Of a stretch of DNA of 64,000 bases, positions 34,797-44,983 are shown piece after piece (position 1 is the first letter of the stretch; every line of letters begins with the position of its first letter). The notes under the pieces were generated by a model. The model searched no databases, had not been told where the DNA came from, and was given only the letters and a program-made list of their open reading frames with translations. Origin of the DNA: Bacillota bacterium (GTDB lineage: Bacteria > Bacillota > Sulfobacillia > Sulfobacillales > Sulfobacillaceae); contig JAKACM010000004.1 of assembly GCA_021821465.1 (NCBI GenBank), positions 37,194 through 101,193 of the forward strand, in the 5' to 3' direction. Both the position numbers and the translations under genes were made by a program.

Positions 34797-36476
34797 GTGG
34801 GGAAACTGGCGCGTCCAGGACCCGGAAAGTTGCAGTTTATTCCCCTTGGAGGATTAGGGGAAATTGGAAAGAACTTGGCTGCGGTGGTGTACGGTAATGA
34901 TATCATTTTGATTGACTGCGGATTAGCATTTCCAGAACCCGATATGCCGGGTATAGATCTAGTCCTGCCCGATATCACCTACCTTATAGAAAATAAGGAC
35001 CGCGTTCGTGCGATATTCCTGACTCATGGCCATGAAGATCATATCGGTGGCATTCCATACTGTTTGAAAAATCTTTCAGTCCCGGTTTATGGTACGCGGT
35101 TGACATTGGGAATAGTGGAGATGAAATTGCAGGAACATCAAATTAGCCTGCATCCTAAGTCTCATTCCGTCGATCCCGGAGACAGCGTCCGTGCCGGAAG
35201 TTTTTCAGTGGAATTTTTTCGTGTGAATCACTCGATTCCCGATGCGACCGGCCTGATTATTCGTAATCCGGTGGGTACTATAATTCATACCGGAGATTTC
35301 AAGTTTGATCACACTCCTGTGGATGGCCACGTTGCTGATTTTCATAAATTGGCGCAAGTGGGATCGGAAGGAGTTTTGCTCTTGCTGGCGGATAGCACAA
35401 ATGCGGAGCGTCCCGGATACACACCCTCCGAAAAAACCGTCGGCAAAACATTGGACCGAATTGTTGAACAAGCTCCAGGCCGTGTCTTAGTCTCATCCTT
35501 TGCATCTCAGGTTCACCGCATTCAACAGGTGGTCGAATCGGCGATTCACCACGGACGTTATGTTGCGGTGGTGGGTCGAAGTATGGAAAATGTGGTGGAA
35601 AAGGCAACAGAGTTGCATTACCTGAATTTTCCGGAAGGCACTTGGATGTCACTGGAGAATATATTGAAACAGCCGGCCGAGAAGACATTGATTTTGACTA
35701 CCGGTTCCCAAGGGGAACCGATGTCGGCTTTAACGCGGATGTCCACATCCGATCACAAAAAAGTTGAAATCATTTCCGGAGATACAGTAATTATTTCTGC
35801 CACAGCGATTCCGGGCAACGAAAAAATGGTGGCCCGGACCGTAAACAACCTCTATCGGCTCGGCGCCGAAGTACATTATGGACCCAGCATCGGTATTCAC
35901 GTTTCCGGTCATGCCTGTCAAGAAGAACTCAAATTGATGTTGAATCTGGTTAAGCCCCAGTTCTTTATTCCAGTGCATGGCGAATATCGTCATTTGGTCC
36001 ATCATGCCCGCTTGGCCCGGGAAGTAGGCATCGATCCTGCTCATGTCCTAATTGGTGAGAACGGTGCCGTCTTCGAACTGACTAAGGATACCGCACAAAT
36101 TGTGGGGCAAGTGCCGTCGGGGAAAGTGCTGGTTGACGGCTTCGGTGTTGGAGACGTGGGAAATATTGTGCTGAGAGACCGAAAGCAATTATCCAACGAT
36201 GGTATTCTCATTGTTGTGGTGGGAATGGACGCCCAATCGGGTTTACTGGTTTCGGGTCCGGATATTGTATCCCGTGGGTTTGTTTATGTCCGAGAGTCCG
36301 AGGCCTTGCTTGACGATGCACGCAGCCGAGTGAAAACGGCCTTGACGGCCATGGAAGGCGGTCATGTCGCTGAGTGGTCGGTCATTAAAGCCCTTGTAAG
36401 AGATACCTTGGGTCGGTTTTTATGGGACCGAACCAAGAGGCGTCCCATGATTTTGCCCATAATTATCGAAGTCTAG
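34797..36476 (+). CDS. Ribonuclease J family protein
   Basis: Metallo-beta-lactamase/beta-CASP ribonuclease with 5'-3' exonuclease and endonuclease activity, central to mRNA decay in Firmicutes. The zinc motif HGHEDH is at residues 77-82, followed by the beta-CASP region (residues about 220-390) and a C-terminal domain; the length, 559 aa, is typical. The position between dapA and tepA corresponds to Bacillus rnjB. Start problem: the GTG at 34797 overlaps its own GGAGG (34793-34797), while a CTG at 34806 lies eight bases beyond it. The true start could be that CTG, or the TTG at 34830. Confidence 0.92.
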   Translation: MGKLARPGPGKLQFIPLGGLGEIGKNLAAVVYGNDIILIDCGLAFPEPDMPGIDLVLPDITYLIENKDRVRAIFLTHGHEDHIGGIPYCLKNLSVPVYGTRLTLGIVEMKLQEHQISLHPKSHSVDPGDSVRAGSFSVEFFRVNHSIPDATGLIIRNPVGTIIHTGDFKFDHTPVDGHVADFHKLAQVGSEGVLLLLADSTNAERPGYTPSEKTVGKTLDRIVEQAPGRVLVSSFASQVHRIQQVVESAIHHGRYVAVVGRSMENVVEKATELHYLNFPEGTWMSLENILKQPAEKTLILTTGSQGEPMSALTRMSTSDHKKVEIISGDTVIISATAIPGNEKMVARTVNNLYRLGAEVHYGPSIGIHVSGHACQEELKLMLNLVKPQFFIPVHGEYRHLVHHARLAREVGIDPAHVLIGENGAVFELTKDTAQIVGQVPSGKVLVDGFGVGDVGNIVLRDRKQLSNDGILIVVVGMDAQSGLLVSGPDIVSRGFVYVRESEALLDDARSRVKTALTAMEGGHVAEWSVIKALVRDTLGRFLWDRTKRRPMILPIIIEV

Positions 36477-36540
36477 ATGGCTTCTTATTTTATCATCTAA
36501 CGTAGGCAGCACATCTGTCGAACATCAAGTCGTTGATTAG

Positions 36541-36572
36541 AATAAAGCACCCTTGTCAAAGGGTGCTTTATT
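36541..36572. terminator. Bidirectional intrinsic terminator after the RNase J gene
   Basis: A perfect 14-bp stem, AATAAAGCACCCTT with AAGGGTGCTTTATT, with a GTCA loop. The arms are A/T-ended on both strands, so it can act in both directions. Confidence 0.85.
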
Positions 36573-36686
36573 GGGTCATTGGGTTCGATGAGTTTGTTAT
36601 TCTCACGCCGATTTTTTCCTGCGAATAAAGAGTACCGTTATAAGAATCCAGCCGAGAAAACCTGTCGGCTTGCCGTCAGGATGAAT

Positions 36687-37100
36687 GTGCGGCCGGCAAG
36701 TCGTAGTTCTTGTTAGTGAAAGTCTAACCCGTGCCAGTTTCCTCGTTCAAGTGCGGTAGGCGGCAATAGTGGTAGGGTGTCTCGAGTAATCGGGAATCTG
36801 ATGGGCCTGAGCCAAACTTCGGGGTGGTAACGAACTGTGAACCCGTGGTGGACTGACGGTGGTGCCGAGTCCTCGTTTGTCGGACGAAGCCTGACAAAAC
36901 CGTTGATCAATAGGGATGGATTGCGGTCGACTCGTATTGGCACATGGTGTATGGGATCGACGAATCGACTCAGGAGGTACGCATCAGCGACATTGCCCCG
37001 CAGGGCGAAGTTTGTCGGCGCTTGTGATCGAAGGTCCATACGGGAGCCTAATCAAATCAAACGGAACGGGCGGATGGTGACGTGAAGATCTGAAGCCGAG
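36687..37100 (+). mobile_element. Truncated group II intron-like RNA (5' domain), no reverse transcriptase
   Basis: The segment starts GTGCGGCCGGCAAG, close to the conserved 5' end GUGCGCCCGGCAUG of a bacterial group II intron class. It continues with TTAGTGAAAGTCTAA, GGTAGGGTGTC..AGTAAT..GGGAATCTGATGG and GGTAACGAACTGTGAACCC, in the order found in domain I of such introns. No reverse-transcriptase/maturase frame follows, and no domain V (GAGCCGTATG..GTGAAAG) is seen in the next kilobase. It is probably an intron that lost its 3' part. The 3' limit is approximate. Confidence 0.6.
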
Positions 37101-37557
37101 TATGGATTTTCAGCGCCAGTCGATGAGATGCATATGTTCGTTATTGTTCGCTCGGTGCTCAGCGTAGACAGCTTACCCATGTGACTCTGATGACTTGTAA
37201 TCAACAATGTTAACTAAATATTTGAGCAGGTAGTTTCGAAAGACCTTTCACACCCCTTGAATAAGGTAGTAAAGAGGAGCTATTTACGTAATTATGTAAT
37301 TTTTTCATCGTCAAATGGTGACAGTATTGCGATTTATCACCTAACGGGACTGCATAAAAGTCCCACTTTAGGCTTAACTTGGCTATGCTGCTCGGAAATC
37401 AAATTTTTCTTTGTATCGCCTCCGATTAATTCGCACTTCGTCGTCACATTTCTGCAATACCTCGCTTACAAATTCAATGACATGGCGATTGCCTTCGTCC
37501 GATACGTCCGATAAGGCCCAATATCGGCGCAATCAATATGTGATGGATATGGAAGAG
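37101..37557. other. Gene-poor region between the intron remnant and ytrI
   Basis: No supported gene. One 85-codon + strand frame (37257-37514) lacks a ribosome binding site and shows no recognisable motif. The base composition is more AT-rich than the neighbouring genes. No repeat or terminator is apparent. Confidence 0.4.
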
Positions 37558-38034
37558 TTACAAAGACGATGAGGACGGACGAGGAAGAACCGAGATCAGT
37601 AATTCACAATGGGGTCCCAAGAGCAATGCTTGGACACGAATTTGGTAAAGATGAGTGCCGATAACCACAATGCGGTTATTGAAAACGTGGTAAATGACCG
37701 ACAACTTCAGATATTGCAGGGATAAACCAAGAAGGGATTGGGTATATGGCGACAAGGCTTCAATCACTTCATGGGTAGGTACAGGGCTTTTGATTACCGT
37801 GACCGTAACGTTTTGTATATACAGATGCTTTTCAGATTTCCGATTGATCGAACCTAATTCCTCCTGCAAGCGGGCGGCTTCTCTTTTCCAGTATTGTGCC
37901 CGAGCCTGCCATTTATCCAAAGCGCTTGCGGTTTGCAGACGTTCTTGTGATGTCGCGCCTTGCATAAGGGATAACCCTGCTAAGCATCCCAAGAGAAAGA
38001 CAGGCCACCACAGAAAGCTTACTGGACGTTTCAT
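37558..38034 (-). CDS. ytrI: Sporulation membrane protein YtrI-like
   Basis: 158 aa with a single N-terminal membrane segment (FLWWPVFLLGCLAGLSLM, about 7-24), a coiled region rich in K, R, E and Q (residues 28-68), and a C-terminal globular part of about 80 residues. It is the gene after ytrH and overlaps its stop codon (ATGA), the same arrangement as Bacillus ytrH-ytrI, whose products are mother-cell sporulation membrane proteins. The sequence similarity itself is weak; assignment rests mainly on size, topology and neighbour. Confidence 0.6.
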   Translation of the reverse strand: MKRPVSFLWWPVFLLGCLAGLSLMQGATSQERLQTASALDKWQARAQYWKREAARLQEELGSINRKSEKHLYIQNVTVTVIKSPVPTHEVIEALSPYTQSLLGLSLQYLKLSVIYHVFNNRIVVIGTHLYQIRVQALLLGPHCELLISVLPRPSSSSL

Positions 38035-38396
38035 GGCTTTGCAAGTTGATTAAGAAGCCAGTAACCACTCTGAGCCCCTAAATAAGCCATGACAATGCTG
38101 ATGCTGTCTCGGAAAATCGCGGAAAGGGCATGAGCCGAGAATCCCCGTTCAAGATTCTCCAAGGCCGTGAAGGTTCCTCCTATGGCGATAGCTACGGCCC
38201 ATATGCGAATCCCATATCCGACTACGGCCGGGTCTTGAGGTCCCCTTCCCGCCAACCATAATCCCAAAGCTCCCAATAATCCCCCACCTAAAGTGACACC
38301 AAGGGACAGAAAAAATGGCGGAATACCGACCCCTAGGAGTTTTGACACCAACTGGTTGAGACTAGTATCGCCCATTAATATGCCTAAATCGCGCAT
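38031..38396 (-). CDS. ytrH: Sporulation protein YtrH
   Basis: About 121 aa membrane protein. The pattern FFLSLGVTLGGGLLGALGLWLAG, then RIWAVAIAIGGTFTALENLERG and a final membrane segment, fits the YtrH family, a sigma-E-dependent sporulation membrane protein. The ATG at 38396 has AGAGGTG six bases upstream; an in-frame GTG at 38405 lies inside that site and is not used. ytrH-ytrI run opposite to the surrounding genes and lie between the RNase J and tepA genes, where Bacillus has neither. Confidence 0.8.
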   Translation of the reverse strand: MRDLGILMGDTSLNQLVSKLLGVGIPPFFLSLGVTLGGGLLGALGLWLAGRGPQDPAVVGYGIRIWAVAIAIGGTFTALENLERGFSAHALSAIFRDSISIVMAYLGAQSGYWLLNQLAKP

Positions 38397-38568
38397 AAGT
38401 TTCACCTCTTTGGTACAAGACTATGAGCCCAATCAGTATCTATCCCTATTGCAGACAAAATTGTTGGATTAGAGGCTCGGCCCACGAAAAGATTTGTGAT
38501 GTCGTATGAAAGACAGGGATTTTCAAACACTAAGGCACAAGAGGGCAAATCAAAGGAGGATTATGTGA

Positions 38569-39360
38569 TTGCGACACTCACATTTCGGCATGATGGATGA
38601 AACACCAGAGCCTGGGGCCCGAGAATCGGAGAAAAAGAAGGCACAGTCTACAACCGACAACATTCAGGAATTCGGTTCAACCAAAGTTCCTACGGCTAAA
38701 TCTCCTGTCCATACCATGGTTATTATCGGTCAAATCGAAGGACATGTGGTGCTCCCGTCTCAAAACAAAACCACCAAATATGAGCACGTAATCCCCCAAT
38801 TAGTAGCCATTGAAGAAAGCAAAGATATCAAAGGTCTTCTGTTAATCTTAAATACGGTCGGAGGGGACGTGGAAGCAGGGCTGGCTTTGGCAGAAATGGT
38901 TGCGAGTCTGTCTAAGCCCTCGGTTTCATTGGTTTTAGGCGGAGGTCATTCCATCGGCGTGCCGGTTTCGATTGCGACGACATACAGCTTCATTGCTCCA
39001 ACAGCAACCATGACAATTCATCCCATTCGTATGAATGGATTGGTGATTGGAGTTCCCCAGACCTATGAATATCTGGATAAAATGCAGGACCGGGTAGTGA
39101 ATTTTGTGACTAACCATTCGCACATTACCGAAGAGCGATTCCGCGAGTTAATGTTTCGCACCGGGGAATTGGCGCGAGATATTGGAACGGTTTTGGTTGG
39201 AAAAGATGCGGTGTCCGCGGGCCTCATTAATGAAGTGGGGGGGATCGACCAAGCTTTGCACCACCTCAATAAACTGATTAACAAAAAGTCCCCGCTTGTT
39301 CGCAAGGCCCGCGCCCAAAAAAAGAGAGAAAATGGTGAAACCCGAGAGGAGATGGATTAA
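38569..39360 (+). CDS. tepA: TepA-like ClpP-family serine protease
   Basis: ClpP/crotonase-fold peptidase of the TepA (translocation-enhancing protein, YmfB) family, 263 aa. The catalytic serine is S128 in [11 protein letters not shown], and the histidine motif is the HPIRMNG segment. The first 45 residues are charged and probably disordered. The TTG start follows AGGAGG by nine bases; the nearer ATG and GTG (38563, 38565) run into early stops. It precedes ylzJ by three bases and follows the RNase J locus, as in Bacillus. Confidence 0.88.
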   Translation: MRHSHFGMMDETPEPGARESEKKKAQSTTDNIQEFGSTKVPTAKSPVHTMVIIGQIEGHVVLPSQNKTTKYEHVIPQLVAIEESKDIKGLLLILNTVGGDVEAGLALAEMVASLSKPSVSLVLGGGHSIGVPVSIATTYSFIAPTATMTIHPIRMNGLVIGVPQTYEYLDKMQDRVVNFVTNHSHITEERFRELMFRTGELARDIGTVLVGKDAVSAGLINEVGGIDQALHHLNKLINKKSPLVRKARAQKKRENGETREEMD

Positions 39361-39363
39361 CCT

Positions 39364-39579
39364 ATGACTCTGTATACCCCGTTGTTTCCGGAGGATGTTT
39401 TTACGGACGCACCGGATGTTTCGCCAATCCAGGAATGGTGGATTGACGGTCGGCTTTGTTTGATCCGTCGAGACAAAGACGGATATTTTCGACTGGAACG
39501 TCTGATATCTTCCGATCCCCAGGACTATCTCGACCAGCGTTTCCAACCTAACCGGGTAATGGCCACGATCTTGTTTTAA
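39364..39579 (+). CDS. ylzJ: YlzJ-like protein
   Basis: 71 aa with the YlzJ-family pattern, TLYTPLFPEDVF at the start and ERLISSDPQDYLDQRFQPN near the end. Function is unknown, but the gene accompanies tepA and spoIIIE in endospore formers. It starts three bases after tepA, so the two are cotranscribed and probably translationally coupled. Confidence 0.85.
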   Translation: MTLYTPLFPEDVFTDAPDVSPIQEWWIDGRLCLIRRDKDGYFRLERLISSDPQDYLDQRFQPNRVMATILF

Positions 39580-40527
39580 AAAGGGGTATAGCCTGGGTAC
39601 GGATACCATACAAACCCTGGATGATTATTTCATATAATTGCCACTTTAACCTAATTGAAAGATCTGGTGGTCCATGACCAGTGACTCAGTCAAAAGAATC
39701 CCGGATTGCGAGCGCTCCGATACAGTCACCATGCGCAAGATCACGCAAGTGAGCCGAAGAAAACGTTTTGTTGCACGAATGGTGGAGATTGAGCCGAAAA
39801 AGTGATACACACTACCCATGGCCTTACTTTATCCAGGTCACCCAAGCCACGGACAATATCGGTGGTTGACAATACCAATATTGAGGAAGAAGAGGCACAC
39901 AACTCCCTATTATCCGTGCGGAACAAGAGAAAAGCCCGGAAGATTAAGCCACTGGGTAAAACTGACGGAAATGAAGGAAATGAAGGATTCACAGGGTCCT
40001 CAAGAGTTTTCAGTTGTGCTAATAATTCCACAATCTTGCACGTAATAGTGTCACAATATCCAAATCCATACTGCCGTACCCATGAATGACACGATGCTGC
40101 ATCCTAGCCCTTTACCAAGAATCGCAAGTTCATAGAGTACGGCATCTTGAATCTCAAACTCCGCATGTGGGGTCTTCTAAAGCCCCGAAATTACCATAGA
40201 CAAACCATGGCTTGAACTCGTTGCCGTACCCCGGATGGAGGATGGCTTTTAATCTCAAACTTCCCAGTTTCAACCTGTCTCATTTCCTGTTTGGGGTGTG
40301 AGGGATGAGAATTGATCCCGAGGAATTTTCGAAGAATGGAAATGTTTTCTTTTGGGGAAAAAGAGAAAGGGTATTGCGGGGAACTTCACTCTTAAGCCAT
40401 GCGATCTTTCTCATCGCATTCGTTCGTGAAAGAGACGCTCGATCAGCCGATTGAATACCGTGGACAAATTTCCGTACATATTTTTCGCTATCCTCTTATA
40501 GGCCATTAGCAGGAGGAGGCGAGAAAT
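39580..40527. other. Gene-poor region between ylzJ and uppP
   Basis: No firm gene. A 43-residue frame at 39674-39805 (MTSDSVKRIPDC, then QVSRRKRFVARMVEIEPKK) has a weak GGTGG upstream and a basic composition; its middle resembles the N-terminus of recombinases only slightly. Two overlapping frames at 39802-40089 look like decayed coding DNA. Short GGAAATGAA repeats occur at 39968-39985. Function and origin are not determined. Confidence 0.35.
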
Positions 40528-41310
40528 GTGTGGCGTATCATTCTCTTGGGATTGGTCCAGGGCTTGAGCGAGTTTTTGCCGATCAGTTCTTCCGGTCATC
40601 TAATTGTTCTTCGTGGATTTTTTGGCATGGTTGGCCGGCAAGGCCAATGGGAAGTGGCCTTGCATGGCGGGACTTTGCTGGCAATCGTCGCAGGCTATCG
40701 CCATGATTTGAGGGACTTGATTAAAGGGGCCGTGAAAGGGCAAAGCACCAGCCGAAAAACTATCGCCTTGATCATCGTCGCGACGATTCCGGCCCTTATT
40801 GTCGGTTATTGGCTTAAGAGTTGGATTACCCAATGGTTTATCCCTTTGGCCGCGGGAGCAGGATGGCTGGCCACGACAGCCGCCTTGTGGCTGACTCCTG
40901 ATTCGGAATACGGTACTAAGAAGATTAAGGACATGTCATGGGGTCAGGCGGTCTTTATTGGCCTGGCTCAGACATTGGCCCTCTGGCCCGGACTTTCCCG
41001 CTCGGGTTCGACTATCTTTGCCGGACGGGTTCTGGGTTTATCCCCCCGGGAAGCGGCTCGGTTTTCCTTTTACATGGCCCTTCCGGTCATTGCCGGCGCA
41101 ATGGTGCTGACCTTCTCTTCGGCAAGCTATTGGGACACATCCATAGCTGTTGTGGCTATTGGGGTGGGAACGGCTGTCATAAGTGGAATTTTTGCGATAA
41201 AATGGGTTAAGCATGCGCTGTCGGCGACACGTTTGTGGCGGCAATTCGGATGGTACACCTTGATTCTCGGGATCGTGACACTATGGTTGGGAAGTGGCCA
41301 TGGCTTATAA
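40528..41310 (+). CDS. uppP: Undecaprenyl-diphosphatase UppP (BacA)
   Basis: Integral membrane enzyme that dephosphorylates undecaprenyl pyrophosphate so the lipid carrier of cell-wall synthesis can be reused; it confers bacitracin tolerance. Both active-site motifs are intact: QGLSEFLPISSSGHLIVL (residues 10-27) and PGLSRSGSTI (about 156-165). The protein has 260 aa and about seven or eight membrane segments. The GTG start follows GGAGGAGG. The 950 bases before it hold no recognisable gene. It lies directly before ftsK. Confidence 0.94.
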   Translation: MWRIILLGLVQGLSEFLPISSSGHLIVLRGFFGMVGRQGQWEVALHGGTLLAIVAGYRHDLRDLIKGAVKGQSTSRKTIALIIVATIPALIVGYWLKSWITQWFIPLAAGAGWLATTAALWLTPDSEYGTKKIKDMSWGQAVFIGLAQTLALWPGLSRSGSTIFAGRVLGLSPREAARFSFYMALPVIAGAMVLTFSSASYWDTSIAVVAIGVGTAVISGIFAIKWVKHALSATRLWRQFGWYTLILGIVTLWLGSGHGL

Positions 41311-41602
41311 ATGATTAATGAAAAGAATTTTACAAAGGGAAAGGAGGCAGCCTGGTTTCGTGGTTGGATTTCCGCATAGTGAGAGCTTGATGAAAGAGAG
41401 ATTTTCGGTGCGTATACACAAATGCAAACTCGGGGGAGATCCGGATAAGAGATAGGGAAAGGCAACTTTTTTGTTTTCCCCTCAGTCCTTTCTTCGATAA
41501 GGCAAAGAAGCCTCTCAGCGGATGAATCCTGCAAGGCCGCGGACTCGCACGAGTCGAAAAAACCCTAGAACTTATTGTAGGTTTTTTGAACCAGGATTGT
41601 GA
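41311..41602 (+). other. uppP-ftsK intergenic region
   Basis: About 290 bases. An AAGGAGG at 41341 precedes a 31-codon frame (GTG 41360 to TAG 41455), which starts 12 bases later and has no known family. Only its ribosome binding site argues for it. A near-perfect A/T-ended hairpin closes the region (see 41557-41587). Confidence 0.35.
41557..41587. terminator. Hairpin with poly-A/poly-T arms upstream of ftsK
   Basis: AAAAAACCCTA and TAGGTTTTTT form a stem with one bulged C around a 10-base loop. As a weak terminator it could separate ftsK from the preceding transcript. Confidence 0.5.
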
Positions 41603-43789
41603 ATGTTGGCAGTGCTCAAACAAATTTCCAAGGACATGCGACGTGAAATTAGCGGGATCCTTTTGGTTGCCTTGGGTTTGTTGGGCTATTTATCACTGGT
41701 TTTTCCTCATTCCGGTGCACTGACCCGTGATTTGGCTTATGGGTTGAATTTCATTTTTGGTGTTTTTGCGTGGATTATTCCCGCTCTGGTTTTAGCTTCC
41801 GGCATTTTGCGATTGTTGGCACAGCCTTCGTTTACAGGGCATAGACGGGGCTGGGGTGTGATGTTAATGATGGCAGGGGTTTTCGTTCTTTTGCCTTTAG
41901 TGAACAAACCGGTGTCAGGTTGGCTTCCAACCCGGCTGGAAGGGGGAATTGCCGGAGCTATTGCGCCTCCCGGAGCCTTTTTGGTAGGCATTGTCCTAGT
42001 CGTAATCGGGATCATGTTATATACCGGATCCAGTGCTTTAGACCTCGGAAGTCACCTGGGAACTGTGTTGTCGTTTGCACTTAAGGGATTTTTTCGGATC
42101 GGAATGGTTGTCGGCCGGGGGTTGCGGGACTGGATCTATCCGCCGGTGGATGAGACCAAGCCCATAGAGAAGACTCTATCTCCCCGAAAACCAAAGAGAT
42201 CCGGAATTTTAAGCACCGCGTCGGAGAGGGGGTCAGGAGGAGGTTCGGGAATTCCCTCGGCGCCTTTGACACCCTCACCCATAAAACCCACGGCCGAGGT
42301 TCAGGACAGTCCCCAAGGATCTTCAGGGGTGCCTAAAAATCTGCAACCGGTCTATGGGGTGAACTATATGCCCCCTCCTTTAACTTTGTTGGCCGTGCCG
42401 GAAAGTCATAAGGGCGGACGTTTTAATCAGAGTGCCGGTGAAAGGGCGGACATCCTAGTCAATGCCTTGCATCAATTCGGCATTAATGTGACTTTGGGGG
42501 ATGTCAGTCAAGGACCGACGATAACCCGTTTTGAAATCATTCCGCCGCCCGGTGTCAAAGTGTCCCGGATTGTTAATTTGTCTGATGATATTGCTCTGTC
42601 TTTAGCCGCGACGGGTGTTCGCATTGAAGCACCAATTCCGGGAAAATCGGCGATCGGCATCGAAGTGCCTAACGATGAGGTCACCCCGGTTCTCCTCAGA
42701 GAAGTGCTGGAAAGTCCCCAATTTGCCCAATCTCCGTCCCCTTTGTCGGTGGCACTGGGAAGAGATGTCGCAGGTGCTCCGATCGTCACGGGTTTGGATC
42801 AAATGCCTCATCTTTTGGTGGCAGGAGCGACAGGTTCGGGAAAAAGCGTGTTGATCAATGTGCTTATTACCAGTCTTCTGTTTCGAGCCAGCCCCGATGT
42901 TGTGCGACTTTTATTGATTGACCCCAAAGTTGTTGAATTGTCAATTTATAATGGCATTCCGCATCTTTTGAGTCCGGTTGTCACGGAACCGAAAAAGGCA
43001 GCAGGCGCATTGCGATGGGCAGTGGCCGAAATGGAACGGCGTTACAGGTTGTTTGCCGAAACTCAAGTCCGTGACATCAGCCGTTACAACCAGACGGCAG
43101 AAGAGAGATTGCCCTTAATTGTCGTGCTCATCGATGAACTGGCGGACTTGATGATGGTGGCTCCGCAAGATGTGGAAGAATCCATTGCCCGTCTGGCACA
43201 AATGGCCCGGGCAGCGGGAATTCACTTAGTGGTGGCGACCCAACGACCCTCGGTTGATGTCATTACGGGAATTATAAAGGCGAATATTCCCTCACGGATC
43301 GCCTTTTCGGTATCAAGCCAAGTGGATTCCCGTACCATATTAGATAGCGGTGGGGCGGAAAAGCTGCTGGGGCGCGGGGACATGTTATTTCATCCGGTAG
43401 GAGCCACCAAGGCACAGCGAATTCAAGGCGCCTTCATTCGAGAAAAGGAAATTGAGGGCATCGTAGATTGGGTTATAGAGCATGGCGAACAACAAGAATC
43501 TCAAGAAGCGGTGGAATTCCAAGAAGCAGGAGGAACCAATCGTTCCCCGGTCCAGGAAAGCGACCCACTCTTTCCGGAAGCGGTAAAAATCGTGGTGGAG
43601 AGTGGTCAGGCTTCCACCTCTATGCTTCAGCGCCGTATGCGGGTGGGATATACCCGGGCTGCCAGACTCATTGATGCCATGGAGGAACGGGGGTATGTCG
43701 GACCCTCGGAAGGTGCGAAAGCCCGAGACGTCCGCATCACTATGGCAGATTATCACAGGATCTTTGTTGATGAACCCCCTTCGGCTTAG
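41603..43789 (+). CDS. ftsK: DNA translocase FtsK/SpoIIIE
   Basis: Membrane-anchored ATPase that pumps DNA during chromosome segregation or into the forespore. The 728 residues have four N-terminal membrane segments (about 18-160), a proline/serine linker (about 190-265), the RecA-like motor with Walker A GATGSGKS at about 408 and Walker B LIDELADL near 510, and a C-terminal winged-helix gamma domain (about 660-710, [21 protein letters not shown]) that reads polarity sequences. The context after tepA-ylzJ is that of spoIIIE. ATG 41603 follows AGGA at a suitable distance. Confidence 0.93.
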   Translation: MLAVLKQISKDMRREISGILLVALGLLGYLSLVFPHSGALTRDLAYGLNFIFGVFAWIIPALVLASGILRLLAQPSFTGHRRGWGVMLMMAGVFVLLPLVNKPVSGWLPTRLEGGIAGAIAPPGAFLVGIVLVVIGIMLYTGSSALDLGSHLGTVLSFALKGFFRIGMVVGRGLRDWIYPPVDETKPIEKTLSPRKPKRSGILSTASERGSGGGSGIPSAPLTPSPIKPTAEVQDSPQGSSGVPKNLQPVYGVNYMPPPLTLLAVPESHKGGRFNQSAGERADILVNALHQFGINVTLGDVSQGPTITRFEIIPPPGVKVSRIVNLSDDIALSLAATGVRIEAPIPGKSAIGIEVPNDEVTPVLLREVLESPQFAQSPSPLSVALGRDVAGAPIVTGLDQMPHLLVAGATGSGKSVLINVLITSLLFRASPDVVRLLLIDPKVVELSIYNGIPHLLSPVVTEPKKAAGALRWAVAEMERRYRLFAETQVRDISRYNQTAEERLPLIVVLIDELADLMMVAPQDVEESIARLAQMARAAGIHLVVATQRPSVDVITGIIKANIPSRIAFSVSSQVDSRTILDSGGAEKLLGRGDMLFHPVGATKAQRIQGAFIREKEIEGIVDWVIEHGEQQESQEAVEFQEAGGTNRSPVQESDPLFPEAVKIVVESGQASTSMLQRRMRVGYTRAARLIDAMEERGYVGPSEGAKARDVRITMADYHRIFVDEPPSA

Positions 43790-43808
43790 TCTCGCAATGC
43801 CGAGCATG

Positions 43809-44000
43809 CTATTCCCCTTCGTGAGGGGTCTCTGCTCCTTGTTGCCACAATATTAAATGATTTTCATGGTGCCTGAGCCAGTCCAGACACGCAATGATGA
43901 CAAGTGAGTTGATGGTCAGTCCGGTGCGATCACTGGCCTTTGCCATCCGCTGATAGATGGTTTCAGAAAAACGAATGGTGGTTTGCTTTGTCTCTCTCAT
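43809..44000 (-). CDS. Ribbon-helix-helix DNA-binding protein
   Basis: 63 aa of Arc/CopG type: a short N-terminal beta strand KQTTIRF, then two helices (SETIYQRMAKASDRTG and INSLVIIACLDWLRHHEN). Such dimers bind operators, often of their own genes, of toxin-antitoxin pairs or of plasmid functions. The ATG at 44000 has GAGGAGGG seven or so bases upstream; an open frame to 44033 is longer but lacks a signal. No toxin gene is adjacent: ftsK is on one side (opposite strand) and gene-poor DNA on the other. Confidence 0.75.
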   Translation of the reverse strand: MRETKQTTIRFSETIYQRMAKASDRTGLTINSLVIIACLDWLRHHENHLILWQQGAETPHEGE

Positions 44001-44930
44001 AGGAACCCTCCTCAAGCAATCAATGGGGGCCATACTCTCGGTCGGAAACTATTCATTGGAGATGGTCATGGATATTATGTTTAGAATGCCATAAGAAATA
44101 TGTTTTTGCAGACGCCGTTGTGAGTGGGTGATCGCCTAATATTAGCTTTCGGATTGGACTTGATTTTTAGCCAGCCATCGATAGCTCAACCATTACTTGG
44201 ATCGGACAAATTGTCAAGGATTTTCCGGAGGGAAAAAATTGTTGTCTTGAGGAATCCGAGGACAAAAAAATTTCGCGGCAACAACCCACGGCTTGCATCA
44301 CGACGACTCGGCTCCCTGGATTCTTGATTGTGGAAGAAACCCTGATTTGAAGTCTTCTGTTATAGACGATGAAAGGCCTGAGCCATGGGACCAGCCTTGA
44401 CAGGCCGAGAAATGTTTGTCCGTACAGCCACTGAGAAGAAATCCGAGATTGATGCCGGAGATGACATGTATGCCGCACTGGTATTTGCCATCTGTGAATT
44501 TTCACTACAGTGGTCATCGCCAACGATCGGAAGAGATGCGCGACGAGTTTGAGCTTTAACCGGCTGCTCAAACGTAACGGATCCAAGAAGACCCTGGAGG
44601 AGAACCCAGGATCACGTTGTCGTCAGTTCATGGGTTGACAACTCAGAACACAGGTGCGAAGTCGAAGCGGCCACGGGAATGCACCCACGCAATCCCTGTT
44701 GCATGATTACTTTGCTTGCAACATTAGGAAGGTTGCAAAGGAGTCCGGACTTCTTGCCAGGCCAAGACCGTATGGTCTCTGTCTCCGGCAGCAGATAGGT
44801 GTGCAGAAAGGCGACGATCGGCTTGGCCGTGGGAATGTTGCTGGCCGAACTGTCATTGCTGACCTTCAGGGATACTGGGCGTAGGGCTCTAATTGACAAT
44901 TCGTGGTTTTAGTCAAACTTGCCCGTTATG
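44001..44930. other. Gene-poor region between the RHH gene and pspA
   Basis: About 930 bases without a supported gene. Frames of 60-140 codons exist on both strands, none with a ribosome binding site or known motif. The mixture of short frames on both strands fits decayed accessory DNA. No complete insertion sequence, tRNA or array is visible. Confidence 0.4.
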
Positions 44931-44960
44931 AAAAAAAAGGGAGTCGCAAGAGACTCCCTT
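44931..44960 (-). terminator. Terminator of pspA
   Basis: AAGGGAGTC and GACTCCCTT form a nine-bp stem with a GCAAGA loop; on the minus strand it is followed by eight Ts, just after the pspA stop. Confidence 0.9.
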
Positions 44961-44983
44961 CAGTGTACCCTTACGGCTCTCAC

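Noticed and set aside
36713..37039. Minus-strand 108-codon frame
   Set aside because: It is antisense to the intron-like RNA, which explains its open length better than a protein.
44167..44899. Minus-strand frames of 139 and 95 codons as transposase remnants
   Set aside because: No transposase motif, terminal repeat or ribosome binding site could be identified.
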